A DNA stretch of 64,000 bases from Paenibacillus sp. J31TS4 (GCF_018403265.1 NZ_BOSI01000001.1:248001-312000), one strand, 5' to 3'; positions 9,419 through 18,477 are shown, counted from the first letter of the stretch. A program made the numbers and translations. Notes: a model not told the origin generated them from the sequence alone.

Positions 9419-9694
9419 ATGGCAAGAAGAAGAAACCGGCGCATTCTCGTACCGGGAGCGGAGCAGCAGATGGACCGGTTCAAGGCCGAGGTGATGCGCC
9501 AGGAAGGATACCAGACACCGGAGGACCGGCCGAACGATGTCAAGTATGAAGTGGCGGAATCGCTGGGCATTCCGCTGCAGCCGGGTGACAACGGCCGGCT
9601 GACGACCGAGGACGCCGGCAAGATCGGCGGACGAATTGGCGGCTCGATGGTACGCGAGCTGATCCGCAGAGCCAAGGAGAAGCTTTCCCGGTAG
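9419..9694 (+). CDS. Alpha/beta-type small acid-soluble spore protein
   Basis: A 91-residue SASP, which coats and protects DNA in the dormant spore. The conserved KYEVAESLGIPL matches the region cleaved by the germination protease in this family, and the C-terminal GGRIGGSMVRELIRRAKEKL matches the second conserved helix. It has a very basic N-terminus (ARRRNRR) and a linker somewhat longer than in short alpha/beta SASPs. The start at 9419 follows AGAAAGGAGG. Expression would be expected late in the forespore (sigma-G in Bacillus), but I could not pick a clear sigma-G promoter. Confidence 0.88.
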   Translation: MARRRNRRILVPGAEQQMDRFKAEVMRQEGYQTPEDRPNDVKYEVAESLGIPLQPGDNGRLTTEDAGKIGGRIGGSMVRELIRRAKEKLSR

Positions 9695-9747
9695 CGTTGC
9701 ATTCGGGCTTAGTTTCATGCAGCAGTCGTTCGTTACGCTAGGCAAAA

Positions 9748-9780
9748 CCGCTCGCTTCCGACAGGGAGGAGCGGCTTTTT
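9748..9780 (+). terminator. Intrinsic terminator after the SASP gene
   Basis: CCGCTC and GAGCGG arms with a partly paired interior, followed by CTTTTT. Confidence 0.65.
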
Positions 9781-9815
9781 GCTTTATTCGTCGAAAAGGA
9801 AGCCGGCCACAGGCC

Positions 9816-9845
9816 TTTGCAAGGATCAGACAAAGATGCTATGTT
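9816..9845 (+). promoter_or_regulatory. Probable sigma-A promoter of the lipoate ligase gene
   Basis: TTTGCA at 9816-9821, an 18-base spacer, and TATGTT at 9840-9845 with a TG extension just before the -10, about 50 bases upstream of the start codon. Confidence 0.45.
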
Positions 9846-9895
9846 GGAGGGAAGAAGGAACGAAATGCCGTTGCAAGCGGAAGGAGATTCGTTAA

Positions 9896-10882
9896 ATGCT
9901 GTTTATCGACAATAAAGGAATTACCGATCCCCGCATCAATCTGGCGATCGAGGAATATGCGTTGCGCCAGCTGCCGATCGAGGATGACTACTTGCTCTTC
10001 TATATTAACGAGCCGTCCATCATTATCGGCAAAAACCAGAATACGATGGAGGAGATCAATTCGGAATACGTGGAAGCGAACGGCATTCATGTCGTCCGCC
10101 GGCTGTCCGGAGGCGGAGCGGTCTATCACGATCTCGGCAACCTGAATTTCAGCTTTATCACCAAGGATGACGGAAGCTCGTTTCATAATTATCGCAAATT
10201 TACCCAGCCGGTCGTCGAAGCGCTGCGGGACATGGGGGTAGACGCCGCCTTGTCGGGCCGTAACGACCTGCAGGTCGGCGAGCGCAAGATCTCGGGCAAT
10301 GCCCAATTCTCCACCAAGGGACGGATGTTCAGCCACGGTACCCTCCTGTTCGACAGCGATATGGAGAGGGTCTCGCTGGCGCTCAAGCCGAATCCCGAGA
10401 AGTTCAAATCCAAGGGGATCAAATCGATCCGCAGCCGGGTTGCGAACATCGCGGAGTTTTTGGACGAGCCGATGACGATCGGCCAATTCCGCGAAGCGCT
10501 GCTCCGCTCGATCTTCGGCGGCGGGCAGGTGACGGAATACGTGCTGGAAGACCGCGACTGGGCGGCCATCGAAGCGATCTCTCAAGACCGGTACCGCAAT
10601 TGGGACTGGAACTACGGCAAATCCCCCATGTTTAATGTGAGAGAGGTGCGCCGCCTCTCTTCCGGTACGTTCGACGTGCGGCTCGATGTGGAAGAAGGAC
10701 ACATCCGACAAGCGTCGATCTATGGCGACTTCTTCGGCCTCGGAGAAGTGTTCGACGTAGAGGAGAAGCTGAGAGGCGTCCGATACGAACGTGCTTCGGT
10801 CGAAGAAGCGCTGGCCGATGTCGACCTGACTCACTATTTCGGGCCGGTCGACCGGGAGGAATGGCTGTCGCTGCTGTTCTAA
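9896..10882 (+). CDS. lplJ: Lipoate--protein ligase
   Basis: A 328-residue LplA/LplJ-type ligase that activates lipoate with ATP and attaches it to the lysine of E2 and GcvH lipoyl domains. The family signature RRLSGGGAVYHDLGN is intact near residue 63, followed by NFSF and the lysine-bearing GRNDLQVGERKISGNAQ stretch; the C-terminal accessory domain is present, giving the full length of Firmicute LplJ. The ATG at 9896 lies after GGAAGGAG. It has its own promoter and no lipoate-pathway neighbour, so it probably serves salvage of free lipoate. Confidence 0.92.
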   Translation: MLFIDNKGITDPRINLAIEEYALRQLPIEDDYLLFYINEPSIIIGKNQNTMEEINSEYVEANGIHVVRRLSGGGAVYHDLGNLNFSFITKDDGSSFHNYRKFTQPVVEALRDMGVDAALSGRNDLQVGERKISGNAQFSTKGRMFSHGTLLFDSDMERVSLALKPNPEKFKSKGIKSIRSRVANIAEFLDEPMTIGQFREALLRSIFGGGQVTEYVLEDRDWAAIEAISQDRYRNWDWNYGKSPMFNVREVRRLSSGTFDVRLDVEEGHIRQASIYGDFFGLGEVFDVEEKLRGVRYERASVEEALADVDLTHYFGPVDREEWLSLLF

Positions 10883-11036
10883 ACGGCGGCTTCATAACCG
10901 CCTTGGCCGCTGCGGCATTGGGCGGGCAGCTTGGCGGAGTGACGGATAAAGAAAGCATCGGCGGGCGGCGGAGCGTCCCGGCATCTGCTGGGGATGCTCC
11001 CTTGATTCCGCTCAGTAGGATGAAGGAGGTCTATTC

Positions 11037-11546
11037 ATGGATAGTGTAGCGATTCGGCGGCTTGAGGCAGCTGATCCGGAGATGATTGAGGAAGCGTTCC
11101 GAAAGCAGGGGTGGAGCAAGCCCGCTTCGCAGTATCTGCGTTACCTGGCGGAGCAGGAAGAGGGAGCCAGGGCTGTTTTGGTAGCGGAATATGAAGGCGC
11201 TTTCGCAGGGTATGCGACGATCAAATGGGCTTCGGCATACGAGGCGTTCCGCGAACGGGAGATTCCCGAGGTGAACGACTTTAACGTTCTGCTGCGCTAT
11301 CGCCGGCTGGGCATCGGCACGATGCTCATGGAGGAAGCGGAGCGGCTGATAGCCGAGCGGTCTTCCCTCGCCGGGCTTGGCGTCGGTCTCTATGCCGATT
11401 ACGGCGCCGCCCAGGTGCTGTACGCCCGAAGAGGCTACGTGCCGGACGGCCGGGGCATTCAATGGCAGAATCGGTCCGTCGAGCCGGGAGCCAGCATTCC
11501 GATTGACGATGATGCCGTCCTGTATTTGATCAAGCAGCTGAATTAA
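11037..11546 (+). CDS. GNAT family N-acetyltransferase
   Basis: A 169-residue acetyl-CoA-dependent acetyltransferase. The acetyl-CoA loop is RYRRLGIGTMLMEEAE (the R/Q-x-x-G-x-G/A form), preceded by a beta strand EVNDFNVLL and followed by the YADYGAAQVLYARRGYVPDGRG region typical of the fold. The substrate is unknown. The start follows AAGGAGG. The cupin gene begins 26 bases after its stop, so the two are likely a small operon. Confidence 0.85.
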   Translation: MDSVAIRRLEAADPEMIEEAFRKQGWSKPASQYLRYLAEQEEGARAVLVAEYEGAFAGYATIKWASAYEAFREREIPEVNDFNVLLRYRRLGIGTMLMEEAERLIAERSSLAGLGVGLYADYGAAQVLYARRGYVPDGRGIQWQNRSVEPGASIPIDDDAVLYLIKQLN

Positions 11547-11572
11547 CGCCTTATAGAGAGGAGCAGAGATAA

Positions 11573-11893
11573 ATGGGAAACGTGGGACAATGGGAGCAGG
11601 CGGAGCCGGGCGTGACACGTAAAATTTTTCCGGTCGGCCAGTCACTGATGATGATGGAGGTCCGGTTCGAGGAAGGTGCGGAGGGCTATGAACACAGCCA
11701 TCCCCATGAGCAAATTTCCTACGTGCTCCGAGGTGCGTTCGAATTCCGCATCGACGGAGAGCCGCGCCTCGTCCGGCAGGGGGAAACGATCGTCATTCCT
11801 TCCGGAGCGAGACACGGCACGAGGGCGTTGGAAGCGGGAGCGCTGCTCGACGCGTTCACGCCGATCCGTGAGGATCTCGTGAAACGCGAGTAG
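11573..11893 (+). CDS. Small cupin-domain protein
   Basis: A 106-residue single-domain cupin. Motif 1 reads HSHPHEQISYVLRGAFEF with two histidines and a glutamine/glutamate pattern, and motif 2 reads VIPSGARHGTRAL with the third histidine, so a metal site is likely. Such stand-alone cupins may be isomerases, dioxygenases or ligand sensors, and nothing here decides between them. It is downstream of, and probably co-transcribed with, the GNAT gene. Confidence 0.85.
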   Translation: MGNVGQWEQAEPGVTRKIFPVGQSLMMMEVRFEEGAEGYEHSHPHEQISYVLRGAFEFRIDGEPRLVRQGETIVIPSGARHGTRALEAGALLDAFTPIREDLVKRE

Positions 11894-12077
11894 CCGGTAA
11901 GCCTATGCGGTAGGATCGAAGGCATAGATCGCAGCGAAGCGGTCGAGCAGAGGGATCAAGAGCAAGCCGTACGGCAGGAGGGCTCTGCTCCCCATCCAGC
12001 TGAGTGAAGCATCCGTCCTGGGGGGGAGAGCTAGCGGCGAGGCCGGGACATAGCCGCTGGCCGCCGCGGTCACAGGG

Positions 12078-12101
12078 AGGCCCAGCCATCCGGCTGGGCC
12101 T
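12078..12101 (+). terminator. Intrinsic terminator in the 11.9-12.4 kb spacer
   Basis: AGGCCCAGCC/GGCTGGGCCT with a 4-base loop, followed by TTCCTT. It closes the GNAT-cupin unit. The remaining spacer (11894-12372) shows no convincing reading frame; the only other signal is the promoter near 12297. Confidence 0.65.
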
Positions 12102-12293
12102 TCCTTAAGTGCGTCGCAGCCGCTCGTCTAGCTCCGAGAGAAGGCGACTGGCAAACGCGAGTATGCCTTCCTTCTATACGGAAGAAGAATAGAGGGAGCT
12201 AGAGAGATTCCCGAAAAATCAGCGTGCGGGTGCATGGAAGCCGCCGGCTTCTCTAGCGAAAACCGCATCAAGCTTCAAGCGGGAGCCGCAAGA

Positions 12294-12302
12294 TGCTATA
12301 AT
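12294..12302 (+). promoter_or_regulatory. Extended -10 promoter of the FGE gene
   Basis: TGCTATAAT at 12294-12302 is a perfect TATAAT with the TGn extension; the -35 (TTCAAG at 12274) is weak, as expected for extended -10 promoters. It lies about 70 bases before the FGE start codon. Confidence 0.5.
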
Positions 12303-12372
12303 CAACAAGGAAACCAGCATCACGCGTCCCGACCCATGCGGTTCGGACGGTAACAAAGAAGGAGTTGGAAGG

Positions 12373-13494
12373 ATGGAAGAGAAGAAAAGCTGCTGCGGAT
12401 CTGCCGAACGCGGGGCCCTCGATACAGAGCAGCCGGTAAAGAAAAAGCCGGCCGCCAAAAAGACGACCGCCAAGAAGACGCCAGCCAAGAAAACCGTCAG
12501 CAAAAAGGCGGAGGAGAAGGAAACGGTTTTGGCAGAGAAGGCGGCTGAACTGACAGCCGAAACGGACGCACCGCAGGCCGTCATTCAAGAAGCCGCACAG
12601 GAGATCGCGGCAGCCTCGGCCATCGCCGGGACGGAGAGGGAAGGGATGGTGCTCATCCCGGCCGGCGAGTTCCTGATGGGGAATAACTTCCGGCAATACG
12701 GGTTTCCCAAGGATGGCGAAGAGCCCGTACATAAAGTTAAGCTGGACGCGTTTTATCTGGATACTACCGCGGTGACGAACGCGCAGTTCCGGGAATTCGT
12801 CCAAGCGACCAAGTACAAGACGGAGGCGGAGCGGTTCGGCTGGTCGTTCGTCTTTCGGCAGTTCGTTCAGCCCTCCGATTATCACCGGGTCATCTCCCGC
12901 GTCCCCGGCACGTCGTGGTGGATCGGCATGTACGACGCCTATTGGTACTGCCCGGAGGGGCCGTCCAGCACGATCGAGGACCGGTTGGACCATCCGGTCG
13001 TCCACGTCACCTGGAACGACGCCAAAGCCTATGCCAAATGGGCGGGAAAACGGCTTCCGACGGAAGCGGAATGGGAATACGCGGCGCGCGGCGGACTTGA
13101 GCAGCAGCTGTTCCCCTGGGGGAATGAGCTGACGCCGGACGGCAAGCATATGTGCAACATCTGGCAGGGCGTCTTCCCGGAGAAGAACACGGCACGCGAC
13201 GGCTTCCTCGGCACGGCGCCGGCCAAGTGGTATGACCCGAACGGCTACGGACTCTATCAAGTAAGCGGCAACGTATGGGAATGGACGGCGGACTGGTTCA
13301 GCCCGACCTACTATGAGGAAAGCCCTGAATACGCACCGCAAGGTCCTGCCAAGGGTGAGCGCCGCTCGATGAGAGGCGGCTCGTATCTGTGCCACAAGTC
13401 GTATTGCAACCGTTACCGGGTCGCCGCCCGCAATTCGAATACGCCGGATACGTCGGCGGGCAATATCGGCTTTCGCTGCGCGGCGGACGTGTAA
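12373..13494 (+). CDS. Formylglycine-generating enzyme (SUMF1/FGE) with lysine-rich N-terminal tail
   Basis: A 373-residue FGE-family protein. FGEs are copper- and oxygen-dependent oxidases that convert a cysteine in a CxPxR-type motif of sulfatases to formylglycine. The catalytic cysteine pair is present in SYLCHKSYCNRYR (C340 and C345), as is the surrounding ARNSNTPDTSAGNIGFRCAAD, so this should be a true FGE and not merely a fold relative. The N-terminus is unusual: SCCG, then a Lys/Ala/Pro/Thr-rich stretch (about 18-52) like histone H1 or HU tails, then an acidic linker. No sulfatase gene is in the window. The YdcF gene starts 3 bases after its stop, so the two form an operon. Confidence 0.92.
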   Translation: MEEKKSCCGSAERGALDTEQPVKKKPAAKKTTAKKTPAKKTVSKKAEEKETVLAEKAAELTAETDAPQAVIQEAAQEIAAASAIAGTEREGMVLIPAGEFLMGNNFRQYGFPKDGEEPVHKVKLDAFYLDTTAVTNAQFREFVQATKYKTEAERFGWSFVFRQFVQPSDYHRVISRVPGTSWWIGMYDAYWYCPEGPSSTIEDRLDHPVVHVTWNDAKAYAKWAGKRLPTEAEWEYAARGGLEQQLFPWGNELTPDGKHMCNIWQGVFPEKNTARDGFLGTAPAKWYDPNGYGLYQVSGNVWEWTADWFSPTYYEESPEYAPQGPAKGERRSMRGGSYLCHKSYCNRYRVAARNSNTPDTSAGNIGFRCAADV

Positions 13495-13497
13495 CGA

Positions 13498-14100
13498 ATG
13501 GCGCGGCTCTCCGAGCTCGACCCGGTCCGGCTGACCGACGCCCAGATGGAGCGCATGCTGTTCGACGGGCTGGAAGACAACGGCTCGGCGGCCGACTGCA
13601 TTCTTGTATTCGGCAGCAAGCACAGTCTCAAGTACCGGGTACCGCATGCCGTCCGGCTGTACCAGGCAGGGCGCGCGCCGCGCATCTTGATGTCTGGCGG
13701 CGTCGTCTGGCCGGACGACGACCGGCCGGAGGCGGTCCGAATGAAGGAAGAGGCCGTCCGGCTCGGCGTGCCCGAAGCGAGCGTCTTCACGGAGACACAG
13801 TCGCTGCACACCAAGGAAAACGTGCTGGCCTCGCTTCTGGCGCTGGACCGCTGCTGCCAGCTGCATGAGCTGAGGAGCATCCTTCTCGTCACGACGTCCT
13901 ATCATATGAGACGCTGCCTGCTAACCTGCCAGACCTATATGCCGTCCTGGCTGACCATTCTGCCGAGTCCGGTGAACGACGAAACGACGCGCAGAGACAA
14001 TTGGCATTCGAATCCGCGCGGACGGCTGCTCGTCGAGCAGGAGGCCAGCAAGCTGGTAGGCTACGTACGAAGCGGCGTGCTCCTGGACGCTGCCTATTAA
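13498..14100 (+). CDS. YdcF family protein (DUF218)
   Basis: A 200-residue member of the YdcF/DUF218 family (SanA-, ElyC-related), whose members bind nucleotides and are often tied to envelope functions. Typical segments are ADCILVFGS, PRILMSGG, ETQSLHTKENV and ILLVTTSYHMRRC. Many relatives have an N-terminal membrane anchor; this one has none and is probably cytoplasmic. It is translationally linked to the FGE gene (3-base gap). Its role with FGE is unknown. Confidence 0.8.
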   Translation: MARLSELDPVRLTDAQMERMLFDGLEDNGSAADCILVFGSKHSLKYRVPHAVRLYQAGRAPRILMSGGVVWPDDDRPEAVRMKEEAVRLGVPEASVFTETQSLHTKENVLASLLALDRCCQLHELRSILLVTTSYHMRRCLLTCQTYMPSWLTILPSPVNDETTRRDNWHSNPRGRLLVEQEASKLVGYVRSGVLLDAAY

Positions 14101-14111
14101 TCTGCTGTAAG

Positions 14112-14137
14112 AGACTGCCCTATGGGCAGTCTTTTTT
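14112..14137 (+). terminator. Intrinsic terminator after the FGE-YdcF operon
   Basis: AGACTGCCC/GGGCAGTCT around a TAT loop, followed by TTTTTTG. It separates this operon from the diguanylate cyclase operon. The remaining 290 bases before that operon hold short inverted repeats (for example ACAATT/AATTGT near 14222) but no gene and no riboswitch that I recognise. Confidence 0.85.
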
Positions 14138-14427
14138 GTTGTTCTTCCGTGGGAGGCCGGCTTCACAATTCCTGGACATGTAGACAGGGAATCCGGCCTG
14201 CAACATACCCGGAACCGAGTTCACAATTTCCAGAGAATTGTTAAAAAGGGCAACTAGGGACTCATGCCGAATCATGGGTGGTTATGTAGAATATAAGAAA
14301 GTTCTTTGGCGAAAGGTAGAACCTTATGGCGAGGAACCCGATAATATAGTAAGTTATACATTGGTACTTTTTGCTATGTAGAATGAGGAGAATACGAGAC
14401 TCTATATATAATGAGGTTACTAGACGA

Positions 14428-16023
14428 ATGAAAAAATATCGGGACGCTTTGATGGCAAATATCCAGAACCAGCTCGAAATCTGGTTCGACCAAGAACAGC
14501 CGATCCCCGGCGAAGAAATTTACCGGTTCCTGCACGCGGTCAAGGGAACGGCGGGGACGATCGGCCTGACGGCTCTCTACGAGGCGGTCACACAGCTGAT
14601 GAATCAGCTTGAGGAGCAGGAGAGCCGGGACTGGAGTCCGCAGGAGCTCCGTTCCTTCCTGATGAGCATGGTCACCATTACCTATGAATATCATGCGAAC
14701 CAGGATTTGATCCTGCCCGCAGGACTGAGTAGAGGGACGGAAGAGAGCAAACAGCCCCTGCTGCTCGTCGTCGACAACGACGTCCAGATGCTCATGACGC
14801 TCAAAGAAGAACTGGAGAAGAAGGGCTGCCTGGTCATCGGGACGGTCAATCCCGACAAAGCGGTCTCGCTTTACCATGACTGGAAGCCTGACTGCCTTAT
14901 CCTCGACCTGCCGCAAAGAGAGGCGCGCCGGGTGATGAACGAGCTGAACGAGCAGATCCGCAAGCAGCTTGTCTGGGTGATCATGACCGGCTGTGACGAG
15001 GAGCGGGAACGGCGGCTCGATGCGTTCCGGTTAGGCGCGGACGACTATTACGTCAAGCCGCTTGATCTCGAGGAGCTGCTGATTAAGCTAGAGATCAAGC
15101 TAGAGCGCAAGAAGTGGTTCGACAATGCCCTCTTCCTCGACGAGCTGACGGGCGCCTACAACCGTAAATTCATGAAAACCCAATTCGAGAAGCTGTGCAG
15201 CGGGCCGGGGCTTGCCCTCGCCGTACTGGACCTCGACAATTTCAAGCAGGTAAATGACCGTTACGGTCACATGGTGGGAGACCAGACGCTGCATGCGTTC
15301 TCGGAATTCATCAAGTGCCGGCTGCGCCGCGAGGATTCCATCATACGCTTCGGAGGCGAGGAGTTCGTCCTGCTGCTTCCAGAGACTAGAGGAGAGGAGG
15401 CCGTCGGGATCGTGGACAGGCTGCGCGACGAATTCGCTTCCCATTCCTTCGAGACATCCGCCGGAGAGCTGACTGTCTCCTTCTCGGCCGGGGTGGTCGA
15501 GCACAGAGGCTCCAAGGAGCCGCTCAAGTATTGGCTCGGTCTTGCGGACCAAGCGCTCTACCGAGCGAAATCACTCGGGAAGAATCGGGTCGAGCTGGCC
15601 ATCCCGGGCAGCGATAAGCCGGTTAACGCCGGCTGGAGAGTGGCGATCATCGACGACGACGCCATCATCCGGACGATGATGGCGGAATATGTATCGCATT
15701 TTTTCCCGGAATCGGTGCAGGCCGAGATTCGGACGTTCGGCAACGGAGAGATCTTCCTGGCGGACGACTGGCATCGCCAGGAGGGTACCTACCTGCTGCT
15801 TCTGGACGGCATCATGCCGAGAATGGACGGGCTGGAGGTGCTGCAGAGGGTGAGAGCGTATTCCGATTCGGACAAATACAACATCATCATGCTCACGGGC
15901 CGCAAAAGCGAGAAAGACATCGTCAAGGCGCTGCAGCTCGGCGCTGACGATTACGTTACAAAGCCGTTCGGCATCCAGGAGCTCGAAGCGAGGGTCAAAC
16001 GGCTCATCCAGAGGAAGAAATAA
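14428..16023 (+). CDS. Hpt-REC-GGDEF-REC diguanylate cyclase
   Basis: A 531-residue cytoplasmic signalling protein that should make cyclic di-GMP. An Hpt domain opens it (HAVKGTAG with the phosphoacceptor His near residue 31), then a receiver (LILDLP, MTG, VKP; about 105-225), a GGDEF domain with intact active site FGGEEF and an RRED I-site five residues before it, and a second receiver (LLLLDGIMPRMDG, LTG, TKPF; about 405-531). It can therefore both receive phosphate from a relay and be feedback-inhibited. Start chosen at 14428, since the 19 upstream codons are poor and lack family resemblance; ATGs at 14371 and 14380 are alternatives. It is the first gene of the six-gene operon; its stop overlaps the next start (TAATG). 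Confidence 0.9.
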   Translation: MKKYRDALMANIQNQLEIWFDQEQPIPGEEIYRFLHAVKGTAGTIGLTALYEAVTQLMNQLEEQESRDWSPQELRSFLMSMVTITYEYHANQDLILPAGLSRGTEESKQPLLLVVDNDVQMLMTLKEELEKKGCLVIGTVNPDKAVSLYHDWKPDCLILDLPQREARRVMNELNEQIRKQLVWVIMTGCDEERERRLDAFRLGADDYYVKPLDLEELLIKLEIKLERKKWFDNALFLDELTGAYNRKFMKTQFEKLCSGPGLALAVLDLDNFKQVNDRYGHMVGDQTLHAFSEFIKCRLRREDSIIRFGGEEFVLLLPETRGEEAVGIVDRLRDEFASHSFETSAGELTVSFSAGVVEHRGSKEPLKYWLGLADQALYRAKSLGKNRVELAIPGSDKPVNAGWRVAIIDDDAIIRTMMAEYVSHFFPESVQAEIRTFGNGEIFLADDWHRQEGTYLLLLDGIMPRMDGLEVLQRVRAYSDSDKYNIIMLTGRKSEKDIVKALQLGADDYVTKPFGIQELEARVKRLIQRKK

Positions 16024-17075
16024 TGGATCGCGCGCTGATGGTCGTCCTGGTGTCTCTCGTTGTCATTCTCATCCTGCTGGGGACTCTCCTAGTTTACATA
16101 GTCGCCCGTAAAGCGGTTGAAAACAAGCAGGCTCGCCGGCTCGAACAGCTGCAGGAGCATTACCAGCTGCCCCTGCTGAGATATCTGAAGGACGGGGCGT
16201 TCACCAGGCTGCTCGTTCCCGAAGGACGGGAGAAGACCGAGGCGCTCGAAAATCTGCTGGCCCTGTACGCCGGCGTTCTGCGGGGCGAGGAGACGAACGG
16301 CCGCATTGCCGAATATACGGAGCTGTACTGGTCGGAGCGGTTCCGCCGCCGTCTCCGCTCCCGCAGCTGGAGTGTAAGGATGAACACTCTCTATCGCATC
16401 GATCTGTTTCGTATGCGGAGCCTGGAGCAGGAACTGCTCACCCGCCTGAATGCCGGGGGGCTGACGAATCCCGAGCAGGTGGAGACATTCCGTATCCTTT
16501 CCTCATTCGGGACGAAAGAGCTCGTCGGCCAGCTGCTGCAATCGGACGCCGACTTTTCGGACTTTCATTGCCGAAGCATCGTGAACCGGATGGATGAGCA
16601 GACGTTTGCCGAGGCGATGGAACGGTTTGCCGAACTGCCGAGACGCTGGCAGCTTTCGCTGCTGGACGTCATCGGCGTCCAGCGCCGGGTGGAGCGGCTT
16701 CCGTTTTTGGAGGAACTGCTGAAGGGCGGAGACATTGAGCTGCGGACACGCTCGCTCAAAGCAATGAGCCAGTTCAGCCTGCTGCTGCCCAAAGAAGAGT
16801 ATCTGCGCCACGCGGATTCCGACGACTGGCAGGAAAGAGTCATGGCAGCCAGGCTGTTCGGCGCGGTCCGGTCGGCGGTCTATGTCCGGGTGCTGCAGCG
16901 GCTTATGCGCGACCCGTCCTGGTGGGTGCGCTCGCAGGCGGCGCAGTCGCTGCTCGAGTACCCGGAGGGCCGGCTCCTGTTGGAGCGGATTGTCGAGGGA
17001 GACGAAGACTCCTTTGCCCGCGATATGGCGTTAGAATGGCTGGAGAAGGAGGAGACACGTGGATTCATTTCTTGA
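16023..17075 (+). CDS. Membrane-anchored HEAT-repeat protein
   Basis: A 350-residue protein with one N-terminal membrane helix (about residues 5-25, VVLVSLVVILILLGTLLVYI), then a basic linker and an all-helical cytoplasmic region. The C-terminal third shows HEAT-like helical pairs, for example the repeat around VRVLQRLMRDPSWWVRSQAA. Such repeats usually bind proteins. No enzyme motif is seen and no known c-di-GMP motif (no PilZ-type RxxxR/DxSxxG). The start overlaps the cyclase stop by one base and its end overlaps the glycosyltransferase start by 17 bases, so it is probably made with both and may dock the glycosyltransferase to the signalling proteins (inference). Confidence 0.75.
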   Translation: MDRALMVVLVSLVVILILLGTLLVYIVARKAVENKQARRLEQLQEHYQLPLLRYLKDGAFTRLLVPEGREKTEALENLLALYAGVLRGEETNGRIAEYTELYWSERFRRRLRSRSWSVRMNTLYRIDLFRMRSLEQELLTRLNAGGLTNPEQVETFRILSSFGTKELVGQLLQSDADFSDFHCRSIVNRMDEQTFAEAMERFAELPRRWQLSLLDVIGVQRRVERLPFLEELLKGGDIELRTRSLKAMSQFSLLLPKEEYLRHADSDDWQERVMAARLFGAVRSAVYVRVLQRLMRDPSWWVRSQAAQSLLEYPEGRLLLERIVEGDEDSFARDMALEWLEKEETRGFIS

Positions 17076-18477
17076 CGGACTGCTCGCCTTCATTGACGCA
17101 TTCGGCTGGATCATCATCGTCTATATGATGGTGATTATCGGCTTCTATCTGTTCCTGCTGGTTGTGTCGCTCGTGCAGCTGCGCCGGTCATACAAGCTGG
17201 ACGAGAACGAGCCGTACGAGGAACTGCTGGAGATCAGCTATACCAAGCCGGTTTCCATCCTGGTGCCGGCATACAACGAAGAAGCGGGCATCTACGGAAG
17301 CGTCCGCTCGCTGCTCAGCATCAACTATCCCGAGTTCGAGGTGATCGTCATCAACGACGGCTCGTCGGACGGCACCCTGCAGACTATGATAGACCGGTTC
17401 CAGATGGTGCCGGTCCGCAAGGTCATTCGCGAGCAGATCGCTACGGAGCCGGTGAGAGCCGTGTACCAGTCCCGTCTTCACGATAATCTTTTTTTGATCG
17501 ACAAGCTGAACGGCGGCAAGGCCGACGCGCTCAACGCCGGCATCAATCTGTCGAGGTACCCGTATTTTTGCTCGCTGGACGGCGACTCGGTGCTGGAGCG
17601 GGGCGCCTTTCTTAAGGTGATCAAGCCGATCCTCGATTCGAATGAGGACATCATCGCCTCGGGCGGCAGCATCCGCATCGCCAACGGCTGCCGGATCGAG
17701 AGCGGAGAGATCGCCGAAGTCGGCCTGTCCGACAAGCCTCTTGTCATTATGCAGGAGATCGAATATCTCCGCGCGTTCCTGATGGGGCGCGTCGGTCTGA
17801 GCCGCCATAACTTGCTGTTGATCGTCTCGGGGGCGTTCGGCGTGTTCGCCAAGTATTGGGTCGTCGAAGCGGGAGGCTATAAGAAGAACACCGTCGGCGA
17901 GGATATGGAGCTCGTCGTCCGTCTGCACCGGATGATCAAGGAGCGCAAGCTGAACAAGCGGATCGTCTACGTCCCCGATCCTGTCTGCTGGACCGAGGCG
18001 CCAGAGTCGATGAAATATTTGAGAAGGCAGCGCAACCGATGGCACCGCGGCCTGTGGGAAAGCCTCTGGGCGCACCGCAAAATGATCGGAAATCCGAAAT
18101 ACGGCTCGATCGGTCTTGTTTCACTGCCTTATTTTCTGTTCCTGGAACTGCTGGGACCGGTCGTGGAAGCTGCCGCCTATCTTCTGATGCTTCTGTCGTT
18201 CATCCTGGGAGGAACCTATTTGGAGTTCGCGCTTATTCTGCTGGCGCTCTCCATCCTGTACGGCTCGGTGCTGTCGATCGGAGCGGTTGTGCTGGAAGAG
18301 TGGAGCCTGCAAAAATATCCCCGCGTGCGGGACGTGCTCAGCCTCTTCTTCTTCGCGCTTACCGAATCGCTGTGGTATCGTCCGCTCACCGTCTGGTGGC
18401 GGGTCGAGGGCCTATGGCAGCTCATTCGCGGGAAACGTGGCTGGGGCGATATGAAACGGAAGGGCGTGTCGGCTTAA
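17059..18477 (+). CDS. Membrane family-2 glycosyltransferase (polysaccharide synthase type)
   Basis: A 472-residue processive-type GT2 like the poly-N-acetylglucosamine, hyaluronan and cellulose synthases. One N-terminal membrane helix (about 14-38) precedes the catalytic domain: PAYNEE, VINDGSSDGT (UDP binding), GGKADALNAG, SLDGDSVLE (the DxD-like metal site), GEDMELV (catalytic base) and the acceptor-side RRQRNRWHRG (a QxxRW form). Three or more C-terminal membrane helices follow (about 360-430), forming the export channel. The GTG start follows GAAGGAGGAGAC. There is no PilZ domain. The sugar cannot be read from sequence; GlcNAc is a reasonable guess. Confidence 0.9.
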   Translation: MDSFLDGLLAFIDAFGWIIIVYMMVIIGFYLFLLVVSLVQLRRSYKLDENEPYEELLEISYTKPVSILVPAYNEEAGIYGSVRSLLSINYPEFEVIVINDGSSDGTLQTMIDRFQMVPVRKVIREQIATEPVRAVYQSRLHDNLFLIDKLNGGKADALNAGINLSRYPYFCSLDGDSVLERGAFLKVIKPILDSNEDIIASGGSIRIANGCRIESGEIAEVGLSDKPLVIMQEIEYLRAFLMGRVGLSRHNLLLIVSGAFGVFAKYWVVEAGGYKKNTVGEDMELVVRLHRMIKERKLNKRIVYVPDPVCWTEAPESMKYLRRQRNRWHRGLWESLWAHRKMIGNPKYGSIGLVSLPYFLFLELLGPVVEAAAYLLMLLSFILGGTYLEFALILLALSILYGSVLSIGAVVLEEWSLQKYPRVRDVLSLFFFALTESLWYRPLTVWWRVEGLWQLIRGKRGWGDMKRKGVSA

